A stretch of 64,000 nt of DNA from RGIG9115 sp045603225. Its GTDB lineage: Bacteria; Bacillota; Clostridia; UBA1381. Under the pieces are notes generated by a model. That model was given only the letters and a program-made list of their open reading frames with translations. It was not told the DNA's origin and searched no databases. The stretch's first letter is position 1. Each line of letters begins with the position of its first letter. The stretch is from positions 5,705 through 69,704 of the forward strand of contig JAZULT010000009.1 in NCBI GenBank assembly GCA_045603225.1, read 5' to 3'. Positions 1 to 8,540 of this stretch are shown here, piece after piece. Position numbers and translations under genes: made by a program.

Positions 1-294
1 AACGCAACACCCCCTTTCTGGTGCGAGTATTCTTATAGGATTTACGCACAAATGCCGTAAAATCAAGGATTTCAGACGGTCAACATAAGCACTTATCTTC
101 TAAAAACATAAAAAGTGGCGAGGAAATTCCTCGCCGTTTGGTGGAACAGGGCTTTGCAACCCGTCCGAAGAACAAAAGCAAACAAAATTGCTTTGCGATT
201 TTGCACCGCACTTCTTCTCTATTACATATTACTTATTACTTCAAATCGACAAACTCGATTTCAGGGAATAGAGAAGAGTGAATAGGTAAAAAGT
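1..294. other. Non-coding left edge with a short palindrome
   Basis: No credible gene is visible. A perfect inverted repeat lies at 117-135 (GGCGAGG, loop AAATT, CCTCGCC). It lacks a clear T-run, so it is more likely an intergenic repeat than a terminator. A second, imperfect AT-rich hairpin lies around 187-215. Reading frames over this stretch and the tRNA have no coding character. Confidence 0.5.
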
Positions 295-330
295 AAAATC
301 GACAAGACTCTGCCGAATCTTGTCGATTTT
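295..330 (-). terminator. Rho-independent terminator of the tRNA-Arg gene
   Basis: A perfect 13-bp inverted repeat (AAAATCGACAAGA, 10-nt loop, TCTTGTCGATTTT) directly abuts the CCA end of the minus-strand tRNA. Read on the minus strand it is followed by a T-rich tract (ACTTTTTACC), as expected for an intrinsic terminator. Confidence 0.8.
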
Positions 331-406
331 GGTGCGCCGGAAGGGACTCGAACCCCTGACCTACTGGTTCGTAGCCAGTCACTCTATCCAGCTGAGCTAC
401 CGGCGC
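330..406 (-). tRNA. tRNA-Arg (anticodon ACG)
   Basis: The minus strand folds as a complete 77-nt tRNA. The 7-bp acceptor stem is GCGCCGG/CCGGCGC, with discriminator A and an encoded CCA. The D-arm has AGCTCAGCTGGAT and the T-arm has GGTTCGAACCCC. The anticodon stem ACTGG/CCAGT encloses loop CTACGAA, which places anticodon ACG (complement at 370-372). ACG is deaminated to ICG and reads CGU, CGC and CGA. The gene stands alone and is followed by its own terminator. Confidence 0.97.
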
Positions 407-584
407 AGGTTGTATATTAACAACTTTATATATTATATCAGATAAGTTTACCAATGTCAATATATTTTTTAATTTTTTTAACTTTTTGTATTTTTAGCAT
501 AATTAGTTACAGTCAACATCTCCTTTTTATTGTAAATTGTTTATTTTATTTTCCTGAATTCTGACATTTTTTCTACATGATATA

Positions 585-593
585 TGCTACAAT
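585..593 (+). promoter_or_regulatory. Extended -10 promoter before the phage-like pair
   Basis: TGCTACAAT fits an extended -10 element (TGn plus TACAAT). It lies about 30 nt upstream of the small leader gene at 623. A TCTGACA sequence near 560 is a poorly spaced -35 candidate. If real, the two phage-derived genes have their own promoter. Confidence 0.4.
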
Positions 594-622
594 TAAATTG
601 CCGGAAACGAAAGGAGATAAAA

Positions 623-754
623 ATGAATTTTACAATGGATCAGCCGCCGAAGCCTACCGGGAACATTCCGGAGGATATTTCGGAGCTGTACAACTACTTA
701 GAAGAACTTGTAGACGAACTTGAATATTTATTTTCGGAGGTAAACAATGAATAG
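623..754 (+). CDS. Small acidic protein (43 aa), phage-associated leader gene
   Basis: The frame starts at ATG 623 behind a good ribosome binding site (AAAGGAGATAAAA) and ends with TAG at 752-754. It overlaps the ATG of the portal gene by 8 nt, the usual sign of translational coupling. The product is acidic, with a proline-rich start (DQPPKPTGNIP) followed by a predicted helix (LYNYLEELVDELEYLF). No family is recognised. Small acidic proteins encoded just before portal genes occur in Firmicutes phages, so a packaging or assembly accessory role is possible but inferred. Coupling, ribosome binding site and lack of stops support it as a real gene. Confidence 0.6.
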   Translation: MNFTMDQPPKPTGNIPEDISELYNYLEELVDELEYLFSEVNNE

Positions 755-2354
755 TATAATATCGAAAGAATTTCTTACATCTGCACTTACGGCTTTTGAT
801 AAATACAAAAGAGATAAAGAAGCTCTGAGTTTAAGAATCAGGGAGAATAACTACTGGTACAAGGCGAGATATGGGAAAATTATTAATCCGGCGAACAACG
901 AAACTCTGCCTTCAACAGCGTTCATTCTTTCAGCAATAGAAAACAAATTCTCAGATGCTCTTGATTCTTTCCCTGTTCCGAATATTCTCGGAAGAACACC
1001 GGGAAATGAAAATATTTCCGAGGTGCTGTCAAAAATTGTTCCGACTCAGCTTGAGCTCTCGGATTTCAAAAATGCATACAAAATAAACTGGAGGCGAAAA
1101 CTCAAACACGGTACAGGCATTTACGGAATATTTTATGCTGACAATAAAATAACGGTGAAAGCATTGTCTATTCTTAATGTATATTGTGATATGCATGTAA
1201 ATGATGTTCAGCAGTCTCAGTTTCTGTTTATTGTAAATGCTGTCAGCAACAAGAAGCTGATAACTGAATATCCGCAGTATGCACAATTGTTTTCAGGGAA
1301 TACATCTGTTGAAACATTTGACGGAACTCACGAGGCTGAAGATAAAAGCGAAATAATTGACTGCTATTACAAAAAGGGCAATGCAGTTCACTGCATGAAG
1401 TTATGTGCAAAGCAAATAATTGCATCAACAGAAGATGAAGGTCTTGAAAACGGTCTTTACGACCATGGGAATTTCCCGGTTGTTTTCGACATTCTGTATC
1501 CCGAAGAGGACTGCCCGTTCGGATTCGGAATAATAGATGTTGCGAAAAACCCTCAGATGTACATTGATAAGCTTGATGGAGCGATAATCAAAAATTCTAT
1601 TCTGTCATCAAAAATAAGATTTCTTATCAAGGACAACGGAGCGATTAATGAAGATGAAGTTATTAACTGTGATAACGATATTATACACGTTGCCGGAGGA
1701 ATTGACAACGACAGCATAAGGGAGCTTCAGATAAGTAATATTTCAAATTCTGTTATGGAGCACAGAAACAAAAAAATAGAAGAGCTTAAAGAAATAGTCG
1801 GTAATAGGGATTTTCAGCAGGGAGCTACAAACAACGGTGTTACTGCCGCATCTGCAATAACATTGCTTCAGGAGACGGGCGGCAAGCTGTCGAGAAGTAT
1901 GATTTCCGATTCATACGATTGCTATAAGAAAATTGTTTTAATCGTAATAGAGCTTATGAGACAGTTTTTTACGGAAACACATGTTTTCAGAATTACCAAC
2001 AGCGATGGGAATACATCGTACGCAGGCTTGTCCTCTGACGACCTTTTTTATAATCAGGATATGTCCGAGCGGCGTCCGATAGAGTTCGATATTGAGGTTG
2101 TACCTCAGAGGGATACGCCTTTTCAGACGGAATCAAACAACAAGACAATAATGGAGCTGTGGAATTCCGGAATTTTCAATCCCGATAATATCGAAGGCGG
2201 AATCATAGCCGTTTCAGCAATGAAATTTGACGGCAAAGAACAGCTTGTTGAGAAGCTTAAGGAATTCAGAGAAAAGCTAAGACATATGGAACAGATAAAA
2301 TCAGGGGAGCTTATACCTGTTAATGAAGAAACAATTGCAATGAACATAGGTTAG
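747..2354 (+). CDS. Phage portal protein-like (orphan)
   Basis: This 535-residue protein resembles the portal proteins of tailed phages, the dodecameric ring at the capsid vertex through which DNA is packaged. Supporting features are the length and a charged N-terminus (LRIRENNYWYKARYGK). A GATNNGVTAASAITLLQE segment near residues 358-375 resembles the conserved stem/hinge region of portals, and a helix-rich C-terminus ends in a charged EKLKEFREKLRHMEQ helix. The start ATG 747 has GGAGG five to six bases upstream. No terminase, capsid, scaffold or tail gene is nearby; glnN follows directly. The frame is fully open, so this is either a recent prophage scar or a retained, domesticated gene. Family assignment is moderately sure; function in the host is unknown. 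Confidence 0.65.
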   Translation: MNSIISKEFLTSALTAFDKYKRDKEALSLRIRENNYWYKARYGKIINPANNETLPSTAFILSAIENKFSDALDSFPVPNILGRTPGNENISEVLSKIVPTQLELSDFKNAYKINWRRKLKHGTGIYGIFYADNKITVKALSILNVYCDMHVNDVQQSQFLFIVNAVSNKKLITEYPQYAQLFSGNTSVETFDGTHEAEDKSEIIDCYYKKGNAVHCMKLCAKQIIASTEDEGLENGLYDHGNFPVVFDILYPEEDCPFGFGIIDVAKNPQMYIDKLDGAIIKNSILSSKIRFLIKDNGAINEDEVINCDNDIIHVAGGIDNDSIRELQISNISNSVMEHRNKKIEELKEIVGNRDFQQGATNNGVTAASAITLLQETGGKLSRSMISDSYDCYKKIVLIVIELMRQFFTETHVFRITNSDGNTSYAGLSSDDLFYNQDMSERRPIEFDIEVVPQRDTPFQTESNNKTIMELWNSGIFNPDNIEGGIIAVSAMKFDGKEQLVEKLKEFREKLRHMEQIKSGELIPVNEETIAMNIG

Positions 2355-2413
2355 TATATATTATTCACTTTGTATAAAATAATATCTCAAACAGACAGAT
2401 TAGAAAAATCCGG

Positions 2414-2442
2414 TTGACAAAATAAGTAAAAATGATTATAAT
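2414..2442 (+). promoter_or_regulatory. Consensus sigma-A promoter of glnN
   Basis: TTGACA at 2414-2419 and TATAAT at 2437-2442 are separated by exactly 17 bp, a perfect consensus promoter. The start codon of glnN lies 55 nt downstream behind AGGAGG. No operator palindrome is evident between them. Confidence 0.85.
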
Positions 2443-2497
2443 TATAATATAGAACACATAAGGTTGTATAAATACCTTATTATTCAGGAGGTAAGTA

Positions 2498-4576
2498 ATG
2501 AACAGTGTAACAGAAATCTTCGGAAGCAAGGTTTTTAATCTGCCTACTATGCAGGCGAGGTTACCTAAAGATACATATAAAGCGCTTGTTGACACCATAA
2601 ACAACGGAACTCATCTTGATTCCAAGGTTGCGGAAGTTGTTGCAAATGCGATGAAGGACTGGGCAATTGAAAACGGTTGTACCCATTATACTCATTGGTT
2701 CCAGCCTATGACAGGCGTAACTGCTGAAAAACACGATTCATTTATAAACCCCTCCGACGACGGAAGAATTGTAATGGAGTTTTCCGGCAAGGAGCTTGTA
2801 ATGGGTGAGCCTGACGCTTCAAGCTTTCCGTCCGGCGGTCTGAGAGCGACTTTTGAAGCAAGAGGATATACGGCATGGGATCCTACGTCGTTTGCCTTTA
2901 TCAAGGAAAAAACTCTATGTATTCCAACGACGTTTTTCTCATATTCAGGAGAGGTTCTTGATAAAAAAACTCCGCTATTGCGTTCGATGGAAGCGATAAA
3001 CAAAGCTGCAAAGCGTGTTCTTAAATATTTTGACATAAATACTCAGAGAGTAATATCATATGTAGGACCGGAACAGGAGTATTTTCTTACAGATGCGAAA
3101 CTGTATAAACAGCGTAAAGACCTTATGCTGACAGGACGTACACTGTTCGGTGCAAATGCTGCTAAAGGTCAGGAAATGGAAGACCATTATTTCGGGCAGA
3201 TTAAAGAACGTGTTGCGGCATATATGAAGGAAGTTGACGAAGAGTTATGGAAGCTTGGTGTGCTTGCGAAAACCGAGCATAACGAAGCAGCTCCTGCTCA
3301 GCATGAAATCGCTCCGATTTTCTCTACAATGAATATATCATGTGACCATAATCAGCTGACTATGGAAATTTTAAAGAGAGTGGCGGCACATCACGGTCTT
3401 GTATGCCTTCTTCATGAAAAGCCGTATGAGGGTGTGAATGGCTCAGGTAAACACAACAACTGGTCAATAGGAACAAGTGAAGGTCTGAATGTTTTCAAAC
3501 CGGGCAAGAATCCTATTGAAAATAAACTGTTTTTGCTGTTTCTTTCTGCTGTGCTCAAAGCTGTTGATGAATATGCAGGTCTTCTCAGAGCCTCTGTTGC
3601 ATCGGCAGGGAACGACCACCGTCTCGGCGCTGATGAAGCCCCGCCGGCAATTGTTTCGGTATTTCTCGGAGATGACCTTACAAGCGTGCTTGAGGCTATC
3701 AAAAACGGTGAATCAAGTGTAGATAGAAAAAAAGCATTTCTTGAAACGGGTGTAGATTCTCTTCCGAAGCTCAGAAAAGATACAACTGACAGAAACAGAA
3801 CGTCACCGTTTGCGTTTACAGGTAACAGATTTGAGTTCAGAATGCCGGGTTCTTCACAGTCGGTTGCAGAGGTTAATATTGTACTTAATACTATAGTTGC
3901 TGAAGCATTGTCTGTTTTTGCAGATGAGCTTGACAAAGCTGATAATGTTTCTGAGTGCATAGATATGCTTATAAGAGACACCATAATAAAGCATGAAAGA
4001 ATAATATTCAACGGTAACGGATATTCTGAAGAATGGCGTGAAGAGGCTGAAAGAAGAGGTCTTCTTAACCATAAAAAAGCAATTGATGCGTTCCCTGAAT
4101 ATCTTTCAAAAAGCTCTATAGAGCTCTTCAAAAAGCATGGTGTGTTCACCATTACAGAGCTTGCATCAAGATATGAAATTCTTGTTGAAGTATATTCAAA
4201 GCAAATGCATATTGAAATGATTACAATGATAGAAATGGCTCAGCAGGAAATTCTGCCTGCATGTCTCAGGTTTTCAAATGACCTTGCAAAGGGCTTTGAA
4301 TCAAAGCTTGCAATCGGACTTGATATTCCGTCTGAGCTTGGACTTCTTAAGACAATTACATCGGAAATTGAACTTTTGATGAATAAAATTGAAAAGCTAA
4401 AAGGGATTTCAGAAAATGTTCCCGGGGATAATGATGCTATAACTGCAGAATATTACAAAAATACAGTAATTCCGGGAATGGAAGAGCTTCGTGTGGTTGC
4501 TGACAGACTGGAAACGGTTGTGGCTAAAGATTACTGGCCGTTCCCGACATATACGGATCTCTTGTACAGAATATAA
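2498..4576 (+). CDS. glnN: Glutamine synthetase type III
   Basis: Makes glutamine from glutamate, ammonia and ATP; it is the main ammonia-assimilating enzyme in many anaerobes. At 692 residues it matches the large GSIII class rather than the ~450-residue GSI. Visible conserved blocks are the glutamate- and metal-binding EQEYFLTD (about residue 190), NGSGKHNNWS (about 313), GNDHRLGADEAPPAI (about 371) and the ATP/phosphate-binding segment NRTSPFAFTGNRFEFRMPG (about 431). The C-terminal tail is helical and typical of GSIII. The start at 2498 has an AGGAGG site. It is monocistronic: a consensus promoter lies in front and a terminator behind. No glnR, amtB or glnB gene is adjacent, so nitrogen control is not evident locally. 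Confidence 0.96.
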   Translation: MNSVTEIFGSKVFNLPTMQARLPKDTYKALVDTINNGTHLDSKVAEVVANAMKDWAIENGCTHYTHWFQPMTGVTAEKHDSFINPSDDGRIVMEFSGKELVMGEPDASSFPSGGLRATFEARGYTAWDPTSFAFIKEKTLCIPTTFFSYSGEVLDKKTPLLRSMEAINKAAKRVLKYFDINTQRVISYVGPEQEYFLTDAKLYKQRKDLMLTGRTLFGANAAKGQEMEDHYFGQIKERVAAYMKEVDEELWKLGVLAKTEHNEAAPAQHEIAPIFSTMNISCDHNQLTMEILKRVAAHHGLVCLLHEKPYEGVNGSGKHNNWSIGTSEGLNVFKPGKNPIENKLFLLFLSAVLKAVDEYAGLLRASVASAGNDHRLGADEAPPAIVSVFLGDDLTSVLEAIKNGESSVDRKKAFLETGVDSLPKLRKDTTDRNRTSPFAFTGNRFEFRMPGSSQSVAEVNIVLNTIVAEALSVFADELDKADNVSECIDMLIRDTIIKHERIIFNGNGYSEEWREEAERRGLLNHKKAIDAFPEYLSKSSIELFKKHGVFTITELASRYEILVEVYSKQMHIEMITMIEMAQQEILPACLRFSNDLAKGFESKLAIGLDIPSELGLLKTITSEIELLMNKIEKLKGISENVPGDNDAITAEYYKNTVIPGMEELRVVADRLETVVAKDYWPFPTYTDLLYRI

Positions 4577-4669
4577 ATTAAAAAGATTAGTTCGTTGCCA
4601 AAGTACAATTTATCTGTTAAATTAATGACAGTGCGTGGCAAAATTTCACACGATGAAAGACGTATTCAA

Positions 4670-4706
4670 TAAAAAAACCGCTAACTATAAAGTTAACGGT
4701 TTTTTT
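4670..4706 (+). terminator. Terminator after glnN
   Basis: The hairpin AAAAAACCG-C-TAAC / GTTA-A-CGGTTTTTT has a 6-nt TATAAA loop and one mismatch, and ends in seven Ts. Its A/T flanks would also let it act in reverse for the convergent regulator gene ending at 4816. The 94 bases between glnN and this hairpin show nothing else. Confidence 0.8.
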
Positions 4707-4815
4707 GGTATCGGTAATTGGATTTCAATCAATTCCTCGCTTTCTCATCTTATAGGAAATTATTCTCAACGTGAGTAATTTTTCTGATTTGTGACAGAAT
4801 AATTGTTAATTTAAA

Positions 4816-5634
4816 TTATCTCAAAGACGATTGTTTATATTTAGATGGAGACACTCCTTTGATTTTCTTGAAAATGACGCTATAATAGGAAGCACTTGAG
4901 AAACCGATCATCTGGGAAATCTCCTCAACAGACATATCGGTGCTATCAAGATATTCTATGGATTTTTCTACCCGTCGCATGTTTATATATTCATTTACGG
5001 TGCATCCGAAATGTTTATGAAATTCATTATAAAGCGTACTTTTAGAAAGATTTATATCTTTCGATATAGTCTTTATGTTTAAAGGCTTACTCAGATTAGA
5101 ATCAATATATTCAGTAACTCTTTCTATATTCTGTATAACGTTTGGTTTCAGTATATTTTCGAAGAGGATATGTTTTACCAGAATAGAAACGATTTCTATA
5201 AGGCTTTCAATTTTACTTTCATTATAGTAAGGGAGTTCGTCGTAAAGTTTTTTGACTGTATTTATATCGACTCCGAGATGTGCTATTTTTTCAGGAGAAA
5301 ATTCCGGATTTGTTTTCATCTGTCCTAAGATTATATATCCAAGAATTTCGTCTTTATGTATAATCGGAACTACTGCGTCTGTAAGTCCGGCATGGCATAT
5401 ATGATATTCATGTTTTTTTGATTCTCTGCATTTTTTTATAAGCTCCATATCTGAATGACGGCATCTTCTGTCACCGCCTGCAGTGTTTTTCAAAGCACTG
5501 CAGTATTTATTATTGTCACCGGGAGAGGGCATGGGATTATAATAATCTTCTATAAATCTTAAGTTAACTCCCGTTACGTTATAAAAATGTTTTAATGTAT
5601 CCTGAAGTTTATCAATATCATAATTAATAACCAT
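4816..5634 (-). CDS. PocR-domain AraC-family transcriptional regulator
   Basis: A 272-residue cytoplasmic regulator. The N-terminal half (about residues 5-160) reads as a PocR sensory domain, a PAS-like fold named after the propanediol regulator. It has the usual cysteine/histidine cluster: a C in KYCSALKN, RRCRHSD and the HICHAGL motif. The C-terminal part (about 168-270) is a two-helix-turn-helix AraC domain with the second signature IGFSSASYYSVIFKKIKG. It diverges from the six-gene secreted-protein cluster beginning at 5831, with a 196-bp shared control region. The simplest reading is that it senses a small ligand and activates that cluster. The ligand cannot be read from sequence. The start ATG (5634) is preceded by AAGGAGC on the minus strand. 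Confidence 0.9.
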   Translation of the reverse strand: MVINYDIDKLQDTLKHFYNVTGVNLRFIEDYYNPMPSPGDNNKYCSALKNTAGGDRRCRHSDMELIKKCRESKKHEYHICHAGLTDAVVPIIHKDEILGYIILGQMKTNPEFSPEKIAHLGVDINTVKKLYDELPYYNESKIESLIEIVSILVKHILFENILKPNVIQNIERVTEYIDSNLSKPLNIKTISKDINLSKSTLYNEFHKHFGCTVNEYINMRRVEKSIEYLDSTDMSVEEISQMIGFSSASYYSVIFKKIKGVSPSKYKQSSLR

Positions 5635-5668
5635 ACTTAAAGCTCCTTTTTGGTTATTTTCACTTTAA

Positions 5669-5697
5669 ATTATATATGAATTTGTATCTTTTGTCAA
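5669..5697 (-). promoter_or_regulatory. Promoter of the PocR-AraC regulator
   Basis: On the minus strand TTGACA (complement of 5692-5697) and TATAAT (complement of 5669-5674) are 17 bp apart, a perfect consensus. The start codon lies about 35 nt downstream. Confidence 0.85.
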
Positions 5698-5747
5698 TAG
5701 ATTTTTTTAAATTGGAATATATTTAAAAAAAACAGGAATATGATATC

Positions 5748-5776
5748 TTGTCAAAATATTATATACATGTTATACT
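5748..5776 (+). promoter_or_regulatory. Promoter of the secreted-protein cluster
   Basis: TTGTCA at 5748-5753 and TATACT at 5771-5776 have 17-bp spacing. This near-consensus promoter faces the glycosidase/SLH cluster and lies about 50 bp from the divergent regulator promoter. One regulator could therefore act on both. Confidence 0.7.
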
Positions 5777-5830
5777 AAAAGAAAATATAGATAAGTATGA
5801 ATGGTTGAAATAAAGCGGAGGATGCAGACG

Positions 5831-8515
5831 ATGAAACGTAGGATTTTAGCAGTGACAATGGCACTTAGTATGATTTTGCCGGGATTTTCGGTTGATGCAC
5901 AGGAAAAGCGTGCAGTGATAGACAATGATGAACGTACTATGGCTGAACAGGTTTTGTCAGAGCTTGAAATTATCGAGTATTCTGAATCAAACTGTAACGA
6001 TATAATAAGCCGTGTTGATTTTGCAGTTTATCTCGCAAGACTAATGAAGATTAATGAATATGAGCTGACAGATATCTCATATTATACTGATATTGAGTCG
6101 GACCATTACGGTGCAAAAAGCATAAATTATCTTACGGAGATTGGAGCGTTTTCGGGATACGGTAACTCTGTATTCAGACCTGATGACTCTATAGCTCCGA
6201 TAGAGGCTGTAAAGGCTATATTCAATATCCTCGGATATAAGACTTATGCTGAGTTTGCGGGCGGATATCCTACGGCTTATTATGAGCTTGCGGAAATGGC
6301 AGATTTGCTTGACGGATTTTCAGGATGCGAAAATATGACAAGGAGCGAGCTTTCTGTTTTACTTCTTCGTTCGGGACTGATGCCTACGATGGAGATTACG
6401 TCAACAAGCGGTGGCAGCATAACCTTTGATTCTGAAAACAGTGAGAGTGTGTTCGAAAAATACTGGGATATATATGAAGAAGAGGGAATTGTTACAACTG
6501 CCGGAGTTATTACGTTGGACGATACGGTTGACGGTGTTGACGGATATATTACTCTGAACGGTGAATTATACTATTACGACGAAGACAACGGTGAAAAGCT
6601 TATCGGAAGATATGTGAATGCATTAATTAAAAAGCCGGAAAAGAATACAGAGGAAGTTATTTATATTATGTCTGACTCAAAAGAAACTGAGGAGCTTTAT
6701 ATAAATGCGGAAGATATTGTATCTTATGATGATTATGTTCTTGAATATTACAGCGGCAGCAGAAATAAAACAGCTAAAATCTCAACAGATGCACGGTTTA
6801 TTTATAACGGAACATTGGCTGAATATAACATTGACAGTTCTCTTAATAATATTAATAAGGGCGAAGTGTATTTAGTTGATGTGACAGGTGATGATAAGGC
6901 TGACACTGTTATTGTAAGTGACTATAAAACATATGTAGTTGACTATATTGACAGAGAGAACGAAATAATATATGACAAGCTTTCAGGTAAGGCAGTTTTA
7001 AGTCTTGAAAAATACGACCATAAAAATTTCTGTTCTGCAGGCGGCGGAAAACTGCAAATGGAGTCAGTTGCAAAAGATTCTGTTATAAATGTAAAGGAAA
7101 GCAACGGAAAGTATGCAGATGTTTATGTTTCAAATGCCGTAATCAGCGGAACGGTCACCGGAGTTTCTGAAAGAGACGGTGAACTTTGTATAAATATCGA
7201 TGATAAAACTTATGCTTTTGACAGTAATTTTATCTCACACGGTACATGGTTTACAAACGGAAAGTTTAACGGTGAAATAGGTGAGAGCTATACATTTGCT
7301 CTCGATATGTTCGGTGATATTGCGTATATTTCAGGGTACACGAATGAGATGAAAAAGCCCGGTTACATAATTGATATCAAGGTTATTGAGGATGAGGAAG
7401 AAACAGTACTGTTAAAGCTTTTAAAAGCTGACGGTAAGATTGCAAAGTACAATACAGCTGACAAAATCGAGGTTGACGGAATCAGATATCAGAGTGCCGG
7501 TGCTGTGAAAAACGCAGTTCTTATGGGAGACGGCAAGGTTATAGTTTACAAGGAAAATAAAGACGGTAAAATCACATACATAGATACAACATACAAAAGC
7601 GACAGCGAGAATGACACAACACTTAAGCTTGTAACGCCTCTTGAACGTGCAAGCTATGAGCCGGCAGATGCAAGATATCCGGGATGCAGACAGTGGTTTA
7701 AGAGCAGTCAGAGCTACAGCGGTGTTATAGTTCCGTCAACGGCTACTGTTATATTCTCAACTCCTGAGGATTCGAATGAGAAAAGAGAGAGCTATTACAG
7801 CACTGTAAACTGGAGCACATTTGCCGACGGACGGCAGATGAAATGTCAGAGCTATAAGCTGGGAGAGGATAATTTCCATGACGATATAGTAGTTGAATTC
7901 AGTTCATCGGGAACGGATATAAGTCTCATAACAGATTTATTTGTCATAAGCAATATATTACAGGTTGCAGACGCAGAAGGCGGAGTTGCGTACAAGCTTG
8001 AAGGATATACCGGAGGAAGACAGGTTTCGTATATTGTTGAAGAGGATATAATGGAAAGAAACTTCTCAAATGAATCCAATTCAAAGGTATATACCGATAT
8101 AAGCCAGCTGACACCCGGAAGCATCATTCAGCCGGGAATAAATGCTCTCGGAAGAATAAGTGCAATCAGACTTCTTGTAGATTACAGCGAAGACCTCAAC
8201 AGTCTTCAGAGTTTTGCGGATAACAATTATCACGGACTTGCTTCGAATTCATATGTCATAGCGCGTGTCTTCTGCAATGATATCAAAAAAGAAGGATTTG
8301 AACTCAGTTATGCCAAGGGCGGAGAAACGATGTGGAAGGATATTATGGGAACTCCGACAGTAACTGTGGTTGATACCGACAATGCAAGAGGCGATATGGT
8401 AAGAAAGGGCAGTGTGGATGATATTCCGACATATAAAATGCTTGGGGATGAAATGTATCCTATGTTTGTGTATGCATACAGATATCATCTGAGAGATATT
8501 GTGGTCTACAAATAA
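5831..8515 (+). CDS. Secreted protein with N-terminal SLH modules
   Basis: The start at 5831 is chosen because GGAGG lies nine bases upstream and a signal peptide begins there (MKRRILAVTMALSMILPG). A longer frame from 5801 would put that ribosome binding site inside the gene. The mature protein opens with SLH-like repeats at roughly residues 40-185: SYYTDIESDHYGAKSINYL, the FSGYGNSVFRPDDSI turn, then a degenerate second and third copy. These modules normally bind pyruvylated secondary cell-wall polymer and hold proteins at the surface. The remaining ~700 residues are rich in beta strand, acidic and tyrosine-rich, with no catalytic motif I recognise; a structural or binding role is likely. It is the first gene of the PocR-linked cluster, with a 25-bp gap to the next gene. 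Confidence 0.8.
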   Translation: MKRRILAVTMALSMILPGFSVDAQEKRAVIDNDERTMAEQVLSELEIIEYSESNCNDIISRVDFAVYLARLMKINEYELTDISYYTDIESDHYGAKSINYLTEIGAFSGYGNSVFRPDDSIAPIEAVKAIFNILGYKTYAEFAGGYPTAYYELAEMADLLDGFSGCENMTRSELSVLLLRSGLMPTMEITSTSGGSITFDSENSESVFEKYWDIYEEEGIVTTAGVITLDDTVDGVDGYITLNGELYYYDEDNGEKLIGRYVNALIKKPEKNTEEVIYIMSDSKETEELYINAEDIVSYDDYVLEYYSGSRNKTAKISTDARFIYNGTLAEYNIDSSLNNINKGEVYLVDVTGDDKADTVIVSDYKTYVVDYIDRENEIIYDKLSGKAVLSLEKYDHKNFCSAGGGKLQMESVAKDSVINVKESNGKYADVYVSNAVISGTVTGVSERDGELCINIDDKTYAFDSNFISHGTWFTNGKFNGEIGESYTFALDMFGDIAYISGYTNEMKKPGYIIDIKVIEDEEETVLLKLLKADGKIAKYNTADKIEVDGIRYQSAGAVKNAVLMGDGKVIVYKENKDGKITYIDTTYKSDSENDTTLKLVTPLERASYEPADARYPGCRQWFKSSQSYSGVIVPSTATVIFSTPEDSNEKRESYYSTVNWSTFADGRQMKCQSYKLGEDNFHDDIVVEFSSSGTDISLITDLFVISNILQVADAEGGVAYKLEGYTGGRQVSYIVEEDIMERNFSNESNSKVYTDISQLTPGSIIQPGINALGRISAIRLLVDYSEDLNSLQSFADNNYHGLASNSYVIARVFCNDIKKEGFELSYAKGGETMWKDIMGTPTVTVVDTDNARGDMVRKGSVDDIPTYKMLGDEMYPMFVYAYRYHLRDIVVYK

Positions 8516-8540
8516 TATGGCATGATAAGGAGTTGAGATT

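Noticed and set aside
236..460. Minus-strand open frame across the tRNA region
   Set aside because: It runs through the tRNA-Arg gene and its terminator and has no ribosome binding site or protein sense.
3412..4152. 246-codon minus-strand frame inside glnN
   Set aside because: Pure antisense shadow of a highly conserved enzyme; composition mirrors the sense codons and there is no start signal.
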